Below are positions 36,032 through 46,300 of a stretch of DNA of 64,000 nucleotides, piece by piece. The notes under the pieces were generated by a model. It did not search any database. It saw only the letters and a program-made list of their open reading frames with translations, and was not told where the DNA came from. The stretch spans positions 2,399,501 to 2,463,500 of the forward strand of contig NZ_CP109444.1 in assembly GCF_036227225.1 (NCBI RefSeq). Reading direction: 5' to 3'. Within the stretch, counting starts at the first letter, position 1. The number at the start of each line of letters is the position of its first letter. A program made the translations under genes and the position numbers. Origin of the DNA: Streptomyces sp. NBC_01478. Lineage in GTDB: Bacteria > Actinomycetota > Actinomycetes > Streptomycetales > Streptomycetaceae.

Positions 36032-37450
36032 TCACCCGGTCCGGCGGATGAGCGCCAGATACATGGCGTCGGTGCCGTGCAGATGCGGCCACAGTTGTAC
36101 GTCGGGACCCGCGCCGAGTGCCGGTACGTCCGGCAGGAGCGGGCGGGCGTCGACGAGTTCGGTCTGCGGGTACTGCTTGAGGATGTCGTCGACGACGGCC
36201 CGGGTCTCGGCGAGGTGCGGTGAGCAGGTGGCGTAGCCGACGACCCCGCCGACGCGCACGGATTCGAGGGCGGTGCGCAGCAGGTCGCGCTGGAGGGGCG
36301 CGAAGCCTTCGAGATCCTCCGGGCGGCGGCGCCAGCGGGCCTCGGGCCGGCGGCGCAGCGCGCCGAGTCCGGTGCAGGGCACGTCCATCAGGACGCGGTC
36401 GAAGCTGCCGGGACGCCAGGGCGGCCGGGTCCCGTCGGCGGCGATGACCTGGTAGGGCCCGGGGTTCCCGTTCAGCGCCTTCGCCACCAGGCCCGCGCGG
36501 TGCGGCAGCTTCTCGGAGGCGAGGAGCGTGGCCCCGCGCTCGGCGGCCACCGCGGCGAGCAGCGCGGCCTTGCCGCCGGGGCCCGCACACCCGTCGAGCC
36601 ACTTCTCGTCCGGCCCGTCGAGAGGCGCGTTGGCGAGGGCCAGCGCGACGAGCTGACTGCCCTCGTCCTGCACCCCGGCCCGGCCCTCCTTCACGGCCGC
36701 CACGGCACCGGGCTCCCCGCCCTCACTGAGTCGCACGGCGTACGGCGACCAGCGCCCCGGCACCGCGGCCTCCTCGCGGAGCAGCTCCTCGGTGGTGGAC
36801 CGGCCGGGCCGGGCGACCAGGGTCACCTCGGGCCGTTCGTTGTCGGCCTCCAACAGGTCCTCGATTCCGGCGCGTCCACCGCCGAGCGAGTCCCACAGCG
36901 CGGAGACGACCCAGCGCGGATGCGAGTGCACGATGGCGAGGTTGTCCTCGGGATCGTCGTCGTACGGCGGCGCGACCCGCTGGACCCAGGTGTCGAGGTC
37001 GTCCTGCGCGACCTTGCGCAGCACGGCGTTGACGAACTTGGCCCGCCCGTCGCCGAGGACGACCCGGGCGAGTTCGACGGAGGCGGAAACGGCGGCGTGG
37101 GTCGGGATCCGCGTCCCGAGCAGTTGGTGCACCCCGAGACTGAGCACGTCCAGCACCGGGGGGTCGACCTCGCGCAGCGGCCGGTCGACGCAGGAGGCGA
37201 TGATCGCGTCGTACGTCCCCTGCCGGCGGAGCGTCCCGTAGACCAGCTCGGTGGCGAGGGCCGCGTCCCGGGCGTCGAAGTCGCCTTTCGCACGGGCCTT
37301 CCGCAACAGCGGCGGCAGCACGAGGTTGGCGTACGCGTCCCGCTCGTCCACGGCCCTCAGCGCCTCGAAGGCGAGGAAACGAACAGGGTCCTTCTGCGGC
37401 CGACGGTAGGGCTTGCCGGGCTTACGGGGTCGCGGGGACTGCTCACTCAC
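36032..37450 (-). CDS. rsmB: RsmB-family 16S rRNA (cytosine-C5) methyltransferase
   Basis: The 472-residue protein has an N-terminal NusB-like RNA-binding domain (about residues 20-165) and a C-terminal SAM-dependent methyltransferase. The catalytic cysteines are in DVPCTGLGALRRRPEARW and GYATCSPHLAETR; the SAM loop is LDGCAGPGGKAALLAAV. RsmB methylates C967 of 16S rRNA. The N-terminus is rich in Arg/Lys/Pro. It lies downstream of fmt on the same strand, an arrangement common in bacteria. GTG start. Confidence 0.94.
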   Translation of the reverse strand: MSEQSPRPRKPGKPYRRPQKDPVRFLAFEALRAVDERDAYANLVLPPLLRKARAKGDFDARDAALATELVYGTLRRQGTYDAIIASCVDRPLREVDPPVLDVLSLGVHQLLGTRIPTHAAVSASVELARVVLGDGRAKFVNAVLRKVAQDDLDTWVQRVAPPYDDDPEDNLAIVHSHPRWVVSALWDSLGGGRAGIEDLLEADNERPEVTLVARPGRSTTEELLREEAAVPGRWSPYAVRLSEGGEPGAVAAVKEGRAGVQDEGSQLVALALANAPLDGPDEKWLDGCAGPGGKAALLAAVAAERGATLLASEKLPHRAGLVAKALNGNPGPYQVIAADGTRPPWRPGSFDRVLMDVPCTGLGALRRRPEARWRRRPEDLEGFAPLQRDLLRTALESVRVGGVVGYATCSPHLAETRAVVDDILKQYPQTELVDARPLLPDVPALGAGPDVQLWPHLHGTDAMYLALIRRTG

Positions 37451-37525
37451 GAAAAAGGTGCTCCGGATTTCTGGCTGAGATGTGCGTCCAGCCTACGTCG
37501 CACCGCCGCGACCGCGCGCTGGGCG

Positions 37526-38467
37526 TCACGCCTCTCGGTTCCCCACGGTCTCCCCCGCGCCGATCCGCGCCCCGCGCGCCCAGTCCGCCGCCCGCATCGG
37601 CTTCTTGCCCTGCGCCTGCACCCACAGCAGCTCGACGGCGTACGAACCGGTGCCGACGTACACATTGTTCTTGCCGACCGCCAGCGCCCCGGGCGCGAGG
37701 TCGGTCCGCTCGGGCACCGGCACGGCCTGGACGATCTTGAGCCGCTCGCCCCGGAACACGGTCCAGGCCCCGGGGGCGGGCGTGCACCCACGCACCACCC
37801 GATCCACCCGCAGGGCAGGAGCCGACCATTCCACCTGGGCGTCCTCGACATTGATCTTCGGAGCGAGGGTGATGCCCTCGCCCGACTGCGGTACGGCCTT
37901 CAGGGTCCCGTCCTCGATACCGTCCATGGTCGCGGCGAGCAGGCCCGAGCCGGCGAACGCGAGCCGGGTGAGCAGGTCGCCGCTGGTGTCGGTGGGGCGG
38001 ATCTCCTCGGTGACGGTGCCGTAGACGGGCCCGGAGTCGAGTCCCTCCTCGATCAGGAAGGTGGAGGCGCCGGTGATCTCGTCGCCGGACATGATGGAGT
38101 GCTGCACCGGGGCGGCGCCGCGCCAGGCGGGGAGCAGCGAGAAGTGCAGGTTGACCCAGCCGTGCGCGGGGATGTCGAGGGCGACGCGGGGCAACAGGGC
38201 GCCGTAGGCGACGACGGGACAGCAGTCGGGCGCGATCTCCCGCAGCCGCTCCAGGAACTCCGGGTCGCGCGGCTTGACGGGCTTCAGCACCTCGATGCCC
38301 GCCTCCTCGGCCCGCTCGGCGACGGGACTCGCCACCAGCCTGCGCCCACGCCCGGCCGGCGCGTCGGGCCGCGTGACGACGGCGGCCACCTCGTGCCGCC
38401 CGGAGGCGATCAGGGCGTCCAGGGCGGGAACAGCGACCTCGGGGGTACCGGCGAACACGAGCTTCAT
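37526..38467 (-). CDS. fmt: methionyl-tRNA formyltransferase
   Basis: The 313-residue enzyme formylates initiator Met-tRNA with 10-formyl-tetrahydrofolate. It opens [19 protein letters not shown]. The catalytic region has [27 protein letters not shown] with the conserved Asn, His and Asp around it. The C-terminal tRNA-binding domain follows at about residue 205. It precedes rsmB by 75 bases on the same strand. Confidence 0.97.
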   Translation of the reverse strand: MKLVFAGTPEVAVPALDALIASGRHEVAAVVTRPDAPAGRGRRLVASPVAERAEEAGIEVLKPVKPRDPEFLERLREIAPDCCPVVAYGALLPRVALDIPAHGWVNLHFSLLPAWRGAAPVQHSIMSGDEITGASTFLIEEGLDSGPVYGTVTEEIRPTDTSGDLLTRLAFAGSGLLAATMDGIEDGTLKAVPQSGEGITLAPKINVEDAQVEWSAPALRVDRVVRGCTPAPGAWTVFRGERLKIVQAVPVPERTDLAPGALAVGKNNVYVGTGSYAVELLWVQAQGKKPMRAADWARGARIGAGETVGNREA

Positions 38468-38594
38468 GGGAGGGTTCGGGCCTCTCGGGCGGAGGTGGGC
38501 GGGCAGCGCACCAGTCTATGGCGCGTCCCGGCCCGAGCGCCCGGCGGCTCTCGTCCGTCAACCCACCGACACCCGCAGCGCGCACCGGTTCGGC

Positions 38595-38624
38595 GGGGGC
38601 GTACGCATATGCCCCTACGCCCCC
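38595..38624. repeat. Inverted repeat upstream of fmt
   Basis: GGGGGCGTA and TACGCCCCC flank a 12-base loop that contains the AT-rich CATATG. The arms are perfectly complementary. It lies about 130 bases before fmt and about 110 before the divergent HTH gene. It may be an operator or an RNA hairpin; I cannot tell which. Confidence 0.4.
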
Positions 38625-38633
38625 GTTGCGTGA

Positions 38634-39302
<669 letters not shown>

Positions 39303-39320
39303 CCCCACCACCGACCAAGC

Positions 39321-39349
39321 CTGCCTCCCGGCGAACGCCCGGGAGGCAG
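39321..39349. terminator. Bidirectional terminator hairpin
   Basis: CTGCCTCCCGG and CCGGGAGGCAG form a perfect 11-bp stem with a 7-base loop. It starts 18 bases after the stop of the HTH gene. The convergent priA gene ends 223 bases beyond. No T-run follows, which is usual in Streptomyces. Confidence 0.75.
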
Positions 39350-39571
39350 CCGCATGTCCGGGCCAGGGACGGCCGGCCGCGCCCTCGGCCCATGGACAGC
39401 CGGCCGCCAACGCCGAGAACTCCTACGGGCAGGGCCCGAAGGGCACGGCAGATCGCACAACGGCCCGCCGACCGCCAACGCCGAGAACCCCACGGGAAAG
39501 GTCCACTTCTCAACGAACCGCAAACGGGCGGTGCGCGGGTGGGAGAAAATCCGAGGCCGAAGGCCGAGGCC

Positions 39572-41725
39572 TCACCCGATATCCGGCGGATCAACCCGCA
39601 CCCGCACCACATCCCCCCCACCCCGAGCCATCCGAGCAGCCTGCGCAGCCTTCAACGCCGCAGCCAACGCCCCCCCACTCCCCGGCCGCACCCGAATCAA
39701 CGCCCGCTCCCACTGCTCCCCCACAGGCGGATCCCCCACCCGCCGAGCGCGCCCCGTCGAAGCAACCGGCACCACCATCGGAACCGGCCCCAACACCTCA
39801 GCATCCGGCGGCAGTTCAACAGCGGCAAGAAACTCCGCGACAGCCCCCGCACCCCCCGCGACCGCCGCCATCCGAGACACCGGCGGAAACCCCAACTCCC
39901 CCCGCTCCGCAAGCTCCCGCACCGCATGCCCCACGGGATCCCACCGAACCAGCGCCTGCACAGGCCGCAAGGTAGGTTCCGCCACCACGACAACGGTCCC
40001 CCCAACCCCCTGCGGCCGCACCAGCGAACCCGCCGCGACCCACCGCCGCAACGCATCCTCCCCCGCCCGCAGATCAGGCCGCCCGAGCATCGCCCACCCG
40101 TCCAGCAACAAGGCCGCCGCATACCCCCCGTCGGCCACCGGCTCGGCCCCCGGCGTACTCACGACCAACGCAGGCGTCCCCGGCACCGTGTCGAGCACCT
40201 GCTCCCGCCCGGACGTCCGCACCGGCACAGCGGGAAACGCCCGCCCCAGCTCCTCCGCGGTCCGCCGTGCCCCCACGATCTGGGCCCGCAGCCGGAACCC
40301 CCCGCACTCGGGACAGTGCCAGGAGTTCTCCGCGACCCCGCACCACCCACACCGCAGTACCCCCGCGTCCTGCCCCTCCAACGGCCCCGCACAGTGCCGA
40401 CACCGCGCGGCGGCCCGGCACTGGGCGCACGCCATCCGCGGCACATACCCCCGCCGGGGCACCTGCACCAGCACAGGCCCGTGCTTCAACCCCTCCCGCA
40501 CCGCCTGCCAGGCCAACGTGGGCAACCGGGCGGCCCGCGCGGCCTCGTCCCGCGCCAAGTCCCCGTCCCCCACGGTCCGTACGAGCGGAGCGGCCGCCCG
40601 CACCTGCTCGCGCGATGCGACCAACGGCCGCGCCCACCCGCTCGCCACCAACTGCGCGGCCTCCACCGTGCAGCTCCAACTCCCCAGCAGGAAGCCGCAC
40701 TTGTCCAGCGCGGCCCGCAGCAGCAGCACCTCCCGCGCATGCGGCTGCGGCGCGTGCTGTTCGCTGTGGCTGTCGTCCCCGTCGTCCCAGATCGCGACCA
40801 GCCCCAGGTCCCGCACCGGCGCGAACATCGCGGCCCGCGTCCCGACGACCGCGCGCACGGACCCCCGTCGTACGGCCAGCCACTGCCGGTACCGCTTCTC
40901 GGGCCCGGCATCGGCGGTGAGCAGCGCATGCCGCCCCTCACCGAGGAGCGCCGTCAACGCTGCGTCCACCCGCCCGGCGGCCCGCCCGTCCGGTACGACG
41001 ACGAGCGCCCCGCGCCCCGAGGCGAGCGTCGCGGCGACGGCCCGCGCGATCTCCTCGCTCCACTCGGGCCCCGGCAGCGCGTTCCACACCGCACGCGGCG
41101 CGCCTCCCGAGGCCAGCGCCTCCAGAAACCCGGCCCCCCGCTCGTACCGCGCCCAGGACCCCGCCTCGGGCACCCCCGGCGGCGGCAACGGCGCGGGCGA
41201 CGGCTTCTGCTCGGCCCGGGCGCTGCGCGGCGGCACGGCCAGTTGCAGCACATCGGCGAGACTCCCGGCGTACCGGTCGGCGACGGCCCGGGCCAGCCCG
41301 AGCAGCTCCGCGCTCAGCACCGGCTCCGGCGACACGACCTGCGCCAGCGCGGCAAGCGGCCCGGAGTAGTCGGACTCGGCCAGCCGCTCGACCAGGAACC
41401 CGTCGATCAGCCCCCCGCCCTCACGCCGCCCGTCCCGCACCCGATGCCGCCCGGCCCCGAACCGGACCCGCACCCGCACCCCGGGCCGCGCATCGGCGTC
41501 GAGTTCCTCCGGCACCGCATAGTCGAAGTACCGGTCAAGATGCAGCACCCCCTTGTCGACGAGCACCCGCGCGACGGGCAACTCCCCGGCCAACGCGGCC
41601 CCCCGCCACGTCCGCGGCTTCGCCTTCGGCCCCTTGGCCTGCCGCACACTCTCCCGAATCAGCGCAAGCTGCTCGGGCGGCGCACCCGCCGCCCCGCCGT
41701 CCCGTTCCCCGTCCGCGCTGCTCAC
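39572..41725 (-). CDS. priA: PriA-like primosomal protein N', helicase motifs degenerate
   Basis: The 717-residue protein has the PriA layout: an N-terminal DNA-binding domain (about 30-230), a helicase-like core, and the eight-cysteine zinc module (CAQCRAAARCRHC, LRCGWC, HCPECG). In typical bacteria PriA restarts replication forks. Here the Walker A site reads NALPGPEWSEEI instead of GxxGxGKT, and the DEAH box reads WDDGDDSHSEQH, so ATPase activity is very doubtful; this matches other actinobacterial PriA-like proteins. It may act as a scaffold. A GTG start at 41725 was chosen; the frame extends upstream into unconserved sequence. Confidence 0.9.
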   Translation of the reverse strand: MSSADGERDGGAAGAPPEQLALIRESVRQAKGPKAKPRTWRGAALAGELPVARVLVDKGVLHLDRYFDYAVPEELDADARPGVRVRVRFGAGRHRVRDGRREGGGLIDGFLVERLAESDYSGPLAALAQVVSPEPVLSAELLGLARAVADRYAGSLADVLQLAVPPRSARAEQKPSPAPLPPPGVPEAGSWARYERGAGFLEALASGGAPRAVWNALPGPEWSEEIARAVAATLASGRGALVVVPDGRAAGRVDAALTALLGEGRHALLTADAGPEKRYRQWLAVRRGSVRAVVGTRAAMFAPVRDLGLVAIWDDGDDSHSEQHAPQPHAREVLLLRAALDKCGFLLGSWSCTVEAAQLVASGWARPLVASREQVRAAAPLVRTVGDGDLARDEAARAARLPTLAWQAVREGLKHGPVLVQVPRRGYVPRMACAQCRAAARCRHCAGPLEGQDAGVLRCGWCGVAENSWHCPECGGFRLRAQIVGARRTAEELGRAFPAVPVRTSGREQVLDTVPGTPALVVSTPGAEPVADGGYAAALLLDGWAMLGRPDLRAGEDALRRWVAAGSLVRPQGVGGTVVVVAEPTLRPVQALVRWDPVGHAVRELAERGELGFPPVSRMAAVAGGAGAVAEFLAAVELPPDAEVLGPVPMVVPVASTGRARRVGDPPVGEQWERALIRVRPGSGGALAAALKAAQAARMARGGGDVVRVRVDPPDIG

Positions 41726-41774
41726 CCTTGCATTCTTACCAAACCCGACTGACAACGGCCGCCGCCCGCCGCAC

Positions 41775-42317
41775 TCACTTGATCTTCCGGGCCTCGGCGA
41801 GGACCTGGACGATGAGGTCCTCCGCGAAGGCCATGTCCTCGTCCGGGTCGCTGTCCCGGAACCGCCCCCCGGCCTCCGACGCGGCGAACCCGAGCATGAA
41901 CGTGGACAGCAGGCGCTCGGCCCGCGGAATCCGCTCCTCCGGGAGACCTGCGGCGCGCAGAGCACCGTAGACCGCGTTCCGCGGCCCGACGGCCTCGGGT
42001 GTGACCGCCGGGCGCTGGAAGAGCAGCAGGAACAGGTCGGGGTGGCGACGGGCGGTGGCCCTCATGTTGCGGGCGAGCAGGCGCAGTTGGTCGCGCCAGT
42101 CGAGTCCGGGACCGGGCACGTCGATCTCCAGCAACAGCCGTTCCACGAGGCCGTCGAGGAGTCCCTGCTTGTCGCCGACGTGGCGGTAGAGCGTCATCGG
42201 GTTCACGTCGAGTTCCTGCGCGACGGCCCGCATCGTGACGGCCGGCAGGCCCTTCCGGGTCGCCAACTCCCATGTCACGTCCAGCACTTGATCACGACTG
42301 ATCCGCCGTGGCGTCAC
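41775..42317 (-). CDS. TetR/AcrR-family regulator
   Basis: The 180-residue protein has a TetR HTH at about residues 8-55 (RDQVLDVTWELATRKGLPAVTMRAVAQELDVNPMTLYRHVGDKQGLLDGLVE) and a C-terminal ligand-binding domain of the TetR_C type. It is divergent from an ABC-2 exporter with a 21-base perfect palindrome between starts. It presumably represses itself and the exporter until it binds an inducing compound. GTG start. Confidence 0.93.
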   Translation of the reverse strand: MTPRRISRDQVLDVTWELATRKGLPAVTMRAVAQELDVNPMTLYRHVGDKQGLLDGLVERLLLEIDVPGPGLDWRDQLRLLARNMRATARRHPDLFLLLFQRPAVTPEAVGPRNAVYGALRAAGLPEERIPRAERLLSTFMLGFAASEAGGRFRDSDPDEDMAFAEDLIVQVLAEARKIK

Positions 42318-42337
42318 TTGACATCCTCCCTCGAAGC

Positions 42338-42358
42338 TACGTATACAGAGTATACGTA
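42338..42358. promoter_or_regulatory. TetR operator (perfect 9-3-9 palindrome)
   Basis: TACGTATAC and GTATACGTA are separated by AGA. The GTATAC unit continues to 42361 and a related GTATAT follows, giving tandem half-sites. It lies 21 bases before the TetR gene and 28 before the ABC ATPase gene, so it would cover both promoters. Confidence 0.85.
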
Positions 42359-42385
42359 TACGTTGTATATATCGAGGGAGCGGCC

Positions 42386-43300
42386 ATGCTGACCGTCAGC
42401 GGCCTGTACAAACGGTGGGGCCCCGTCCAGGCACTGGACGGCTTCGACCTGCACATCGAGCCCGGCGAGATCTGCGGTCTGATCGGCCACAACGGCGCGG
42501 GCAAGACCACGTTCGCCCGGACGGTCGCCGGTCTGGAGCGACCCGACGCGGGCTCGGTCCTCGTCGCGGGAGTGGATCTCGCCACCGCCCCTCGCTCCGC
42601 ACGGAGCCTGATCGGCCTGGCGCCCCAGGAGTCGGCCCTCTACCCGACCGCCACCCTGCGCCAGAACCTCCGCCTCTTCGGCGGCCTGGCCGGCCTCCAC
42701 CGCACCCGACTGAGCACCGAACTGGCCGCCGTAGCCGAGGAGTTGGTCCTCACCGACGTACTCGACCGGCCGATCGCGACACTCTCCGGCGGCCAACAGC
42801 GCCGCGCCCAGGCGGCCACGGTCCTCCTCCCCCGCCCCCGCGTGCTGCTGCTCGACGAACCCACCGTGGGCGCCGACCCCACCACCCGCGAAGCGCTGCT
42901 ACGACTCGTCAGGACCCGCGCCGACGAAGGCGCCGCCGTCTGCTACACCACCCACTACCTACCGGAGTTGGAGCACCTGGACGCCACACTCGCGGTCGCC
43001 GCGTCCGGCCGGGTGATCGCCCGCGGACACCGCGCCGACCTCCTTGACGGCCTGCCCGGCGAGGTCACCGTGACGTTCACCGGCGCCGTACCGGAACACC
43101 TGGCACGGACCTCAACTGCCCCCGGGGAACTGCGTTTCAGCACCGCGGACCCGGCCCAGGCGCTGGCCCGACTCCTCCGCGACCTGGGCCCCGACACCGC
43201 GCGGGTCCGCTCGGCCGCGATCCGCGAACCGTCGCTGGACGACCTCTACCGCAGCCTCGCCACCCGCCAACTCCCCACGGAGACCCACGATGCGGCCTGA
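42386..43300 (+). CDS. ABC exporter ATP-binding protein
   Basis: The 304-residue ATPase has Walker A GHNGAGKTT, the Q-loop LAPQESALYPTATL, signature LSGGQQRRAQAATVLL, Walker B VLLLDEPTVGADP and H-loop TTHYLPELEHLD. It is of the drug/daunorubicin-type (ABC-2) exporters. AGGGAG precedes the ATG. Its 3' end overlaps the permease gene by 11 bases. Controlled by the TetR operator upstream. The exported compound is not known. Confidence 0.92.
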   Translation: MLTVSGLYKRWGPVQALDGFDLHIEPGEICGLIGHNGAGKTTFARTVAGLERPDAGSVLVAGVDLATAPRSARSLIGLAPQESALYPTATLRQNLRLFGGLAGLHRTRLSTELAAVAEELVLTDVLDRPIATLSGGQQRRAQAATVLLPRPRVLLLDEPTVGADPTTREALLRLVRTRADEGAAVCYTTHYLPELEHLDATLAVAASGRVIARGHRADLLDGLPGEVTVTFTGAVPEHLARTSTAPGELRFSTADPAQALARLLRDLGPDTARVRSAAIREPSLDDLYRSLATRQLPTETHDAA

Positions 43301-44051
43301 ACCGGCACCGACAGGGGCCGCCCCGCTCCGCCACACCTGGGTCATGACCCGCCACACCCTCGTCCTGCTCGTACGGGACCCGGGCACCCCGCTCGCCTAC
43401 ACGGTCATGTCCCTGGTGCTGCTGACCGTGCTCCACCCGGTGTACGACCGCCTGGCCACCCCCGGAACACCGGGCATCGTGCAGGCCGCCCCGGGCATCG
43501 CGGTGATGTTCACCCTGCTCGCCCTGGACGTGGCCGGACAGCTCCTGCTCTCCGAACGCACCTGGCACACCTGGGATCGCCTCCGATCCGGCCCGGCGGC
43601 GCCTTCCGCGATCCTGGCCGGCAAGTCCCTCCCGCTGATCGCGCTGTTCCTGACCCAGCAGACGGTGCTGTTCCTCTTCGCGACCGCGGCCTTCGGTTTC
43701 CCCCTCACCGCCGGCACCTGGCGCCTCCCCCTGCTGGCCCTCCTCTGGGCGCTGTGCGTCACCTCCTGCGGCCTCGCACTCGGCGTACACGCCCGCAGCC
43801 AGGGCCAGTTGGCCGCCGCCTCCGACATCGGCGCCCTCACGATCACCTGCCTCAGCGGCTGCCTGGTCCCCCTCGCCGTCCTCCCCCACTGGGTCTCCAC
43901 GGTGGCCCCCGCGACACCGGGCTACTGGGCCCTGCACGGCTTCCAGGCAGCCGTCACCGGCAACACCCCGGCCTACGCCCACTCGACAGCGGTCCTCGCG
44001 GCCATCACAGCGACAGCACTCCTCGTATCGGCCCGCGGCATCCACCACTGA
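43290..44051 (+). CDS. ABC-2 type permease
   Basis: The 253-residue protein has about six transmembrane segments and the ABC-2 pattern: an N-terminal cytoplasmic segment, then TPLAYTVMSLVLLTVL, paired segments, and the loop PLAVLPHWVSTVAPATPGYWALHGFQAAV near the C-terminus. It overlaps the ATPase gene and completes a two-component exporter. Confidence 0.9.
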   Translation: MRPEPAPTGAAPLRHTWVMTRHTLVLLVRDPGTPLAYTVMSLVLLTVLHPVYDRLATPGTPGIVQAAPGIAVMFTLLALDVAGQLLLSERTWHTWDRLRSGPAAPSAILAGKSLPLIALFLTQQTVLFLFATAAFGFPLTAGTWRLPLLALLWALCVTSCGLALGVHARSQGQLAAASDIGALTITCLSGCLVPLAVLPHWVSTVAPATPGYWALHGFQAAVTGNTPAYAHSTAVLAAITATALLVSARGIHH

Positions 44052-44241
44052 CCCGCTGGACACTCCCGGGCTTACGCCGAACCTCTGGCCGAAATCGCTT
44101 ACTCGACACGGCAGTTGGCGTCGGCTTCGCTCCGGATGAGGAAACGGGAAACGCCCGTTCCGCCTTGTTCGGCCCAGCCGGCTGCCCCACGCTGAATCGC
44201 GGCGCTCATCGGCTGACGGCCGAGGAGCGACGGAGGTCGAA

Positions 44242-45531
44242 GTGCTGGATCAGTCGCACGACTTCGGGCCCGAACTGCGCAGAAGGCGCCTCGCCGCCCT
44301 GCTCTCTCTGCACCAACTGGGACAGCGCGTGCACTACAGCAAGAGCCAACTCAGCAAGGTGGAACGGGGAATCAAGCGTCCGACACCCGAACTGGCACGC
44401 CTGTGCGACACGGAGCTGCGTGCCGACGGCGCACTCAGCCGGCTCGTGGCCGTCCGGCCCTCCGAACCACCTCTGCCCGCCCCCGGAAACGACGACGAGG
44501 TCTGGCTGATGCACCTGCGCAAGGACGGTTCGAGTTCCTTCCAACCCGTGACCCGCCGCGGGCTCATCACCGCGGGCGCCGCCTCGGTGCTGACCCTGCG
44601 CACCGGCGATCCGGGCGCGCTCCCCCTCGACGGGGCCGAGACCTTCGCGGACGCCTCACGGATGCTGTTCGACCAGTTCCGGCGGCTCGGCCAGACGTCG
44701 GGCCCCGCGAGTGTGCTGCCGCCACTCATCGCCCAGACCCACAGCCTGGAACAACTCGCCACCCACAGCAGCCCGCACGGCCGGCGCACCCTGCTGCTCC
44801 TCGCCTCCCGCTACGCCGAGTACGCGGGCTGGATGGCCCAGGAATCCGGCGACGACACAGCCGCGATCTGGTGGACGGATCGCGCCGTACACCTGGCGGC
44901 AGCGGGTGCGGACCCCGGGCTGGCCACATACGCACAGGTCAGGCGCTCGCTGATCAGCCTGTACCGAGGAGACATCGCCGAAGCCGTACAACTGGCCGGC
45001 CATGCCCTGGAGAGCGACGCACCCGCCCGTATCCGCGGCCTGGCCGCCCAGCATCTGGCCCAGGGTGCCGCCGCGAACGGCGACCACGCCACCTGCATGA
45101 CCAGCCTCGACCGCGCCCGCCGACTCCTCGAACAGGACGCCGCCGACCCCTCCGAACCGGTCCTCGGCGCCTCCCACGTACCCGACGTCGTCTCGATGTT
45201 CACCGGCTGGTGCCTGTACGACCTGGGCCGTCCGAGGCAGGCGGCCGCTCTGCTGGACCAGGAGACCGCCCGCATCCCGGAGCACGCCTTCCGCACCCGG
45301 GCCCGGTACGGCGTCCGGCGCGCGCTGGCCCACGCGGCGGCGGGCGAGATCGACCACGCCTGCCGGATCGCCACCGACGTCCTGCCGTCCGTACGGCTCA
45401 CCCACTCCGCCACGGTCTCCGCCGACCTGCGCCGCCTCGGCCACACGCTCGGCAGACACGCCCGCAACGCCTCCGTACGAGCCCTGATCCCGGACCTGTC
45501 CGGCGCACTCGCCCACTCCCACACCTTCTAG
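44242..45531 (+). CDS. XRE-family HTH regulator with TPR-like C-terminal domain
   Basis: The 429-residue protein has an N-terminal HTH (about residues 8-65, SLHQLGQRVHYSKSQLSKVERGIKRPTPELARLCD). A linker with RRGLITAG (residues 105-112) resembles a leftover Tat signal, as in many Streptomyces regulators of this form. A helical, TPR-like C-terminal region follows (about 130-429) with ASRYAEYAGWMAQESGDDTAAIWWTDRAVHLA. A GTG start is preceded by GGAGG. The TIR gene begins 13 bases after its stop, so it is the first gene of the TIR operon and may serve as regulator or sensor. Confidence 0.85.
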   Translation: MLDQSHDFGPELRRRRLAALLSLHQLGQRVHYSKSQLSKVERGIKRPTPELARLCDTELRADGALSRLVAVRPSEPPLPAPGNDDEVWLMHLRKDGSSSFQPVTRRGLITAGAASVLTLRTGDPGALPLDGAETFADASRMLFDQFRRLGQTSGPASVLPPLIAQTHSLEQLATHSSPHGRRTLLLLASRYAEYAGWMAQESGDDTAAIWWTDRAVHLAAAGADPGLATYAQVRRSLISLYRGDIAEAVQLAGHALESDAPARIRGLAAQHLAQGAAANGDHATCMTSLDRARRLLEQDAADPSEPVLGASHVPDVVSMFTGWCLYDLGRPRQAAALLDQETARIPEHAFRTRARYGVRRALAHAAAGEIDHACRIATDVLPSVRLTHSATVSADLRRLGHTLGRHARNASVRALIPDLSGALAHSHTF

Positions 45532-45544
45532 AAGGGCTACGACC

Positions 45545-46300
45545 ATGCACGAGATCTTCGTCAACTACCGCACCAAGGGCGGCAAGGAGGTCGCCTACGC
45601 GTGCGACCGTGTGCTGTCGGCCAGGTTCGGCCCCGACAGCGTCTTCCTCGCCCGGAAGTCGATCGAGCCCGGCAACAACTACATCGACGTCCTCGTCCGG
45701 GCGGCCCGGCGCAGTCATGTGCTGCTCGCTCTCGTGGACGAGGAGTGGATCGACGCACCCGACCGGAACAGGCCAGGCAGGCGCGCGCTGGACGACCCTC
45801 AGGACTGGGTCCGTCGTGAGATAGAGGAGGCGCTGGCGTCAGGGGTGCTGATCGTGCCGCTGTTCATCGGCCGCAGGGTCGAGCAGCTCGATCCCCGGCG
45901 GCTGCCCAGGTCGATCGCGGAGATCGCGGAATGCCAGTACACACGGGTGGATCAGCACAGCCTGGAGGCCGATCTCACCCGGCTCGGCGACCGGCTCGTA
46001 CGGCTGGTGCCCGCCCTCGCCTCCCTGGACCGCGGTGTCGCCCCACCATCTGAACCCGCCCCCGCCGAACCGGAGTCGACCGTTCGCAACGACAACCAGA
46101 GCGGTGGGATAGGCCAGGTGAACGGCACCGTAGGAACGTATGTGCACGACGCCCACGGCCCGATGAACACGGGCGGCGGCAGCCAGTTCAACGGCCCGCA
46201 GGTCAACGGCGACGGCACGAACGTCATCTCCGGGGACAACCACGGCGGGATACGTCAGGGGTTCGGCACCCGGACTCCGCGCGGGGGCGAGGAACGGTGA
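45545..46300 (+). CDS. TIR-domain protein with Gly/Asn-rich C-terminal tail (candidate effector)
   Basis: The 251-residue protein has a TIR domain at about residues 1-150: EIFVNYRT, DSVFLARKSIEPGNNYIDVL, HVLLALVDEEWI, and DWVRREIEEAL, where W88-x3-E92 is the position of the catalytic Glu of NADase TIR domains. From about 181 a Gly/Asn/Gln-rich tail contains GTYVHDAHGPMNTGGGSQFN (197-216), repeated in part (GQVNG, GPQVNG). A near-copy of this motif opens the next protein. TIR effectors in bacteria degrade NAD+ or make signal nucleotides. The tail is the likely link to the partner; the GTGA overlap with the next gene couples them. Confidence 0.88.
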   Translation: MHEIFVNYRTKGGKEVAYACDRVLSARFGPDSVFLARKSIEPGNNYIDVLVRAARRSHVLLALVDEEWIDAPDRNRPGRRALDDPQDWVRREIEEALASGVLIVPLFIGRRVEQLDPRRLPRSIAEIAECQYTRVDQHSLEADLTRLGDRLVRLVPALASLDRGVAPPSEPAPAEPESTVRNDNQSGGIGQVNGTVGTYVHDAHGPMNTGGGSQFNGPQVNGDGTNVISGDNHGGIRQGFGTRTPRGGEER

